Source: an uncultured Acetobacteraceae bacterium
GTDB taxonomy: Bacteria; Pseudomonadota; Alphaproteobacteria; Acetobacterales; Acetobacteraceae
DNA length: 5,595 bases
Assembly (NCBI GenBank): GCA_937874445.1
Contig: CALNAL010000429.1
Coordinates: 1 to 5,595 of the forward strand
Direction: 5' to 3'
Positions 5,073 through 5,595 of the stretch are shown piece after piece. The notes under the pieces were generated by a model. That model made no database searches, was not told the origin of the DNA, and saw nothing but the letters and a program-made list of their open reading frames with translations. Within the stretch, counting starts at the first letter, position 1. Every line of letters begins with the position of its first letter. Made by a program: the position numbers and the translations under genes.

Positions 5073-5595
5073 TCAATACAGCCCACCCAGGCCGCTGTCC
5101 ACGCCCAGGCTGCTGGGGGTGGAGTCCGGCGGAGCCCCTCCGGGCGCCCCGGAGGACTCCGCGTCGGGAGCGGTCGTGCCGCTGCTGCCCAGCGGCTGGG
5201 AGGCTCCCGGCTGCTGGCCGGTCTTGAAGGCGTCGGTCACGGTGCCGAAGCCCGAATCCCAGCTGGCCATGGTCACGCCCGGCGGCACCGGGAAGGTGAG
5301 CTTCGGGCGGTTCTGCAACGCCACCCGCATGAACGCGTTCCACACCGGGGCAGAGACGGCGGCGCCGGTCTCGTTGGGGCCGAGCGAGGTGGGGGCGTCG
5401 TAGCCGGTCCATACCACCGTCACCAGATCGGGGGTGAAGCCGGCGAACCAGGCGTCCTGCCAGTCCTGCGAGGTGCCGGTCTTGCCCGCCACCGCCCGCC
5501 CGCCCAGCCCCTGCACGGCCGAGACGCCGGTGCCGCGGGTGGTCCCCCCCTGCATCAAGGTCACGATCAGGAAGGTGCAGGCGGCGTCCACCACC
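5073..5595 (-). CDS. mrcA: Penicillin-binding protein 1A, C-terminal part (partial, 5' end outside window)
   Basis: Class A PBPs polymerise glycan strands (glycosyltransferase) and cross-link peptides (transpeptidase) on the periplasmic side of the inner membrane. The visible 174 codons are the end of the transpeptidase domain. The third active-site box KTGTS is followed by QDWQDAWFAGFTPDLVTVVW (nucleotides about 5483-5410), typical of PBP1A, then GYDAPTSLGPNETGAAVSAPVW and the closing FMRVAL segment. After this comes a tail of about 70 residues rich in Ser, Pro, Gly and Gln ending in GLGGLY, probably disordered; such tails are common in alphaproteobacterial PBP1A. The GTG codons at the window edge are internal valines, not a start. 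SXXK and SXN boxes and the glycosyltransferase domain lie outside. prfB follows 46 bp downstream. Confidence 0.93.
   Translation of the reverse strand, partial: VVDAACTFLIVTLMQGGTTRGTGVSAVQGLGGRAVAGKTGTSQDWQDAWFAGFTPDLVTVVWTGYDAPTSLGPNETGAAVSAPVWNAFMRVALQNRPKLTFPVPPGVTMASWDSGFGTVTDAFKTGQQPGASQPLGSSGTTAPDAESSGAPGGAPPDSTPSSLGVDSGLGGLY

Noticed and set aside
5592..5594. GTG as a start codon of a short 173-residue gene
   Set aside because: It is an internal valine in the PBP transpeptidase domain, cut by the window edge.

Overview
The window is GC-rich chromosomal DNA with alphaproteobacterial content. RNase E carries an acidic insertion in its S1 region, prfB follows a PBP1A gene, and a periplasmic branched-chain amino acid binding protein is present. 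Composition and gene content fit Rhodospirillales, perhaps Acetobacteraceae, but the taxon is inferred from style, not from a search. No phage, transposase, CRISPR, tRNA or rRNA was seen.

Layout from left to right: the 5' part of rne (minus strand, runs off the left edge); a 752-bp stretch without a credible gene, holding several stem-loops; a RutF-type flavin reductase (plus, 1110-1604); a strong intrinsic terminator (1614-1643) serving the convergent livK-type gene (minus, 1673-2776); a 348-bp divergent intergenic region with an AT-rich, operator-like double dyad; a two-gene plus-strand unit made of a DUF2975 membrane protein (3125-3658) overlapping a small Cro/C1-type regulator (3658-3876); then, convergent with it, prfB (minus, 5026-3895, with the programmed +1 frameshift) directly downstream of the 3' end of mrcA/PBP1A (minus, runs off the right edge).

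The genes fall into four separate jobs. mrcA-prfB looks like one minus-strand operon joining cell-wall synthesis and translation termination; this pairing is common in alphaproteobacteria. rne handles RNA decay and processing. livK imports amino acids but has no permease or ATPase gene here. The DUF2975/XRE pair looks like a small self-contained regulatory module, with a candidate autoregulatory operator just upstream. The RutF-like reductase would supply reduced flavin to a monooxygenase encoded elsewhere.

The most informative points are the intact RF2 autoregulatory frameshift, the 38-bp nested dyad in front of the DUF2975/XRE pair, and the unusual position of rne relative to mrcA-prfB. I found no clear evidence of a wholly new system. 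The DUF2975/XRE module with its dyad is the best candidate for something little described.
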